This document shows positions 4,637 to 5,809 of a DNA stretch of 5,809 nt, piece after piece. Position numbers and translations under genes: made by a program. Source of the stretch: DATDOY01 sp035293045 (lineage in GTDB: Bacteria > Actinomycetota > Acidimicrobiia > IMCC26256 > JACPCJ01); the NCBI GenBank assembly GCA_035293045.1, contig DATDOY010000263.1:1-5809 (forward strand), in the 5' to 3' direction. The stretch's first letter is position 1. The number at the start of each line of letters is the position of its first letter. The notes under the pieces were generated by a model, which was not told the DNA's origin, searched no databases, and saw only the letters and a list, made by a program, of their open reading frames with translations.

Positions 4637-5763
4637 GACGTCGCCGACCCCTCGGAGCGCGCGACGACGACCGTCGCCACCTCCCGCGCGAGAGCATCGG
4701 CCGCCAGCACGTCGTCGAGGGTATCGGCCGACGGCGCGCCAACCTCGTCAAGGGTCGCCGCCACCACGTCGGCGATGGCGAGCCAGGAAATGCGCCGGCC
4801 GAGGAACGCCTCGACCGCGACCTCGTTGGCGGCGCTCAAGACGGCCGGGGCGCCCGCACCAAGACGGGCGGCCTCGTAGGCGAGCGCCAGACACCGGAAG
4901 GTCTCGAGGTCGGGCACTTCGAACGTGAGCGATCCGAGCGTCGACCAGTCGATGGCGCCGATCGTGCGCTCCACGCGGTCGGGTGCCGCCAGGGCGTAGG
5001 CGATCGGCACGCGCATGTCGGGCATGGAGAGCTGAGCGATCGTCGAGCCATCGGTGAACTCGACCATGCTGTGCACCACCGACTGCGGGTGCACCACCAC
5101 CTCGACTTGGTCGACGTCGAGGTCGAACAGCTCACGGGCCTCGATGACCTCGAGGCCCTTGTTCATGAGCGTCGACGAGTCGACCGTGATCTTGGGTCCC
5201 ATCGACCAGGTGGGATGGTCGAGGGCGTCGTCGACCGTCACCGCCGCCAGGTCGGCACGCGTGCGGCCGCGGAACGGGCCTCCGCTGGCGGTGAGCAACA
5301 CCCGTCGTACCCGTGATCGCGGTCCGGCGGTGAGCGCCTGATAGACGGCAGAGTGCTCGGAGTCGACCGGCACGATCTCGCCGCCGCCTGTGCTCCACAC
5401 CTTCCGCACCACGGGGCCCGCCGCGATCAGGCTCTCCTTGTTGGCCAGTGCGAGGCGTTTTCCGGCTTCCAGCGCGGCGAGGGTGGCGGGGAGGCCGGCG
5501 AAGCCCACCACCCCGTTCACGACGACGTCGGCGTCGTCGAGCCGAGCGAGATCCGCCAGCACCTCGGGCGCGTCGGCCGCAAGGCGAGCCCGGTCGTCGG
5601 GCACGCCGAACTCCGCCGCCTGCGCGCGCAGCGTCGCTTCGTCCCGTCCACACGCCAGCGCGACGACGCGGAACCGCTGCGGGTCGGCCCGTACGACGTC
5701 GAGGGTCTGGGTCCCGATCGACCCGGTAGAGCCGAGCACGGCGACCCCGACGGTGCGCGTCAT
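4633..5763 (-). CDS. dxr: 1-deoxy-D-xylulose 5-phosphate reductoisomerase (DXR/IspC)
   Basis: The enzyme rearranges and reduces DXP to 2-C-methyl-D-erythritol 4-phosphate with NADPH, the first committed step of the MEP pathway and the target of fosmidomycin. The 376 residues cover the whole family. The NADPH fold has GSTGSIG (11-17), and ANKES is at 107-111. The metal site is formed by PVDSEH (132-137; D134, E136) and E205 in NKGLEVIEA (201-209). TASGGPF (158-164) and the flexible active-site loop HPTWSMGPK (183-191) with H183 and W186 follow, then HPQSVVHSMVEF (225-236) and SAANE (310-314). Nothing essential is missing. The ATG at 5763 has GAAGGG 6 nt upstream. The gene overlaps the protease gene by 4 nt and is probably co-transcribed from a promoter outside the window. 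Confidence 0.97.
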   Translation of the reverse strand: MTRTVGVAVLGSTGSIGTQTLDVVRADPQRFRVVALACGRDEATLRAQAAEFGVPDDRARLAADAPEVLADLARLDDADVVVNGVVGFAGLPATLAALEAGKRLALANKESLIAAGPVVRKVWSTGGGEIVPVDSEHSAVYQALTAGPRSRVRRVLLTASGGPFRGRTRADLAAVTVDDALDHPTWSMGPKITVDSSTLMNKGLEVIEARELFDLDVDQVEVVVHPQSVVHSMVEFTDGSTIAQLSMPDMRVPIAYALAAPDRVERTIGAIDWSTLGSLTFEVPDLETFRCLALAYEAARLGAGAPAVLSAANEVAVEAFLGRRISWLAIADVVAATLDEVGAPSADTLDDVLAADALAREVATVVVARSEGSATS

Positions 5764-5809
5764 GACCGGCCCTTCGCGACGAACGTGATCAGAGGATGCG
5801 CCAATAGGC
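5760..5809 (-). CDS. 3' end of an upstream gene, possibly overlapping dxr by ATGA (partial)
   Basis: At the right edge one frame is open from the window end to a TGA at 5760-5762. It reads LLAHPLITFVAKGRS and overlaps the dxr ATG in the same ATGA manner as the dxr/protease junction. Another frame ends earlier, at 5789-5791, reading AYWRIL. Too little is visible to identify either. In many bacteria the gene before dxr is cdsA (phosphatidate cytidylyltransferase), and the hydrophobic residues would allow that, but this is inference from gene order only. Confidence 0.3.
   Translation of the reverse strand, partial: LLAHPLITFVAKGRS

Noticed and set aside
3968..4879. Plus-strand open frame (303 codons) antisense to the protease and dxr
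   Set aside because: It lies entirely opposite two complete, conserved genes. Its His/Asp/Gly-rich composition is typical of an antisense shadow.

Overview
This is a high-GC window, almost certainly from an actinobacterium. The IspG, DXR and site-2-protease sequences and the compact operon style suggest an Acidimicrobiia-like lineage, but that placement is inference from protein character, not from a search. Nearly every reading frame is open over long stretches because of the GC content, so gene calls rest on recognisable motifs, start sites and non-overlapping layout.

Layout: positions 2-148 (+) hold the 3' end of a ferritin-like gene. It runs tail to tail into ispG (169-1383, -), the [4Fe-4S] enzyme of the penultimate step of the MEP isoprenoid pathway. 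A divergent spacer of about 107 bp follows. On the + strand come a 31-residue single-span membrane peptide (1491-1586), a short MgtC/SapB-family membrane protein (1607-2098) and a protein of the poly-gamma-glutamate hydrolase family (2147-2809). On the - strand, reading from the right edge, are a few codons of an upstream gene, dxr (4633-5763, first committed MEP step), an RseP/Rip1-like intramembrane metalloprotease (3407-4636, overlapping dxr by ATGA) and a small P-loop nucleotide kinase-like protein (2860-3369).

The dxr - site-2 protease - ispG neighbourhood is a widespread conserved arrangement in actinobacteria. Here it is present but split: about 2 kb carrying the kinase, the MgtC-like gene, the small membrane peptide and the hydrolase lies between the protease and ispG. 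The two MEP genes serve the same pathway (isoprenoid precursors for quinones and undecaprenyl carriers). The protease probably acts in envelope-stress or membrane-protein signalling. The + strand trio looks like an accessory envelope or homeostasis unit.

The most interesting item is the short membrane peptide directly in front of the MgtC homologue. It recalls, without demonstrable homology, the small membrane peptides that control MgtC in enterobacteria. I see no RNA gene, CRISPR array, insertion sequence or phage feature, and no evidence for a wholly new multi-gene system.
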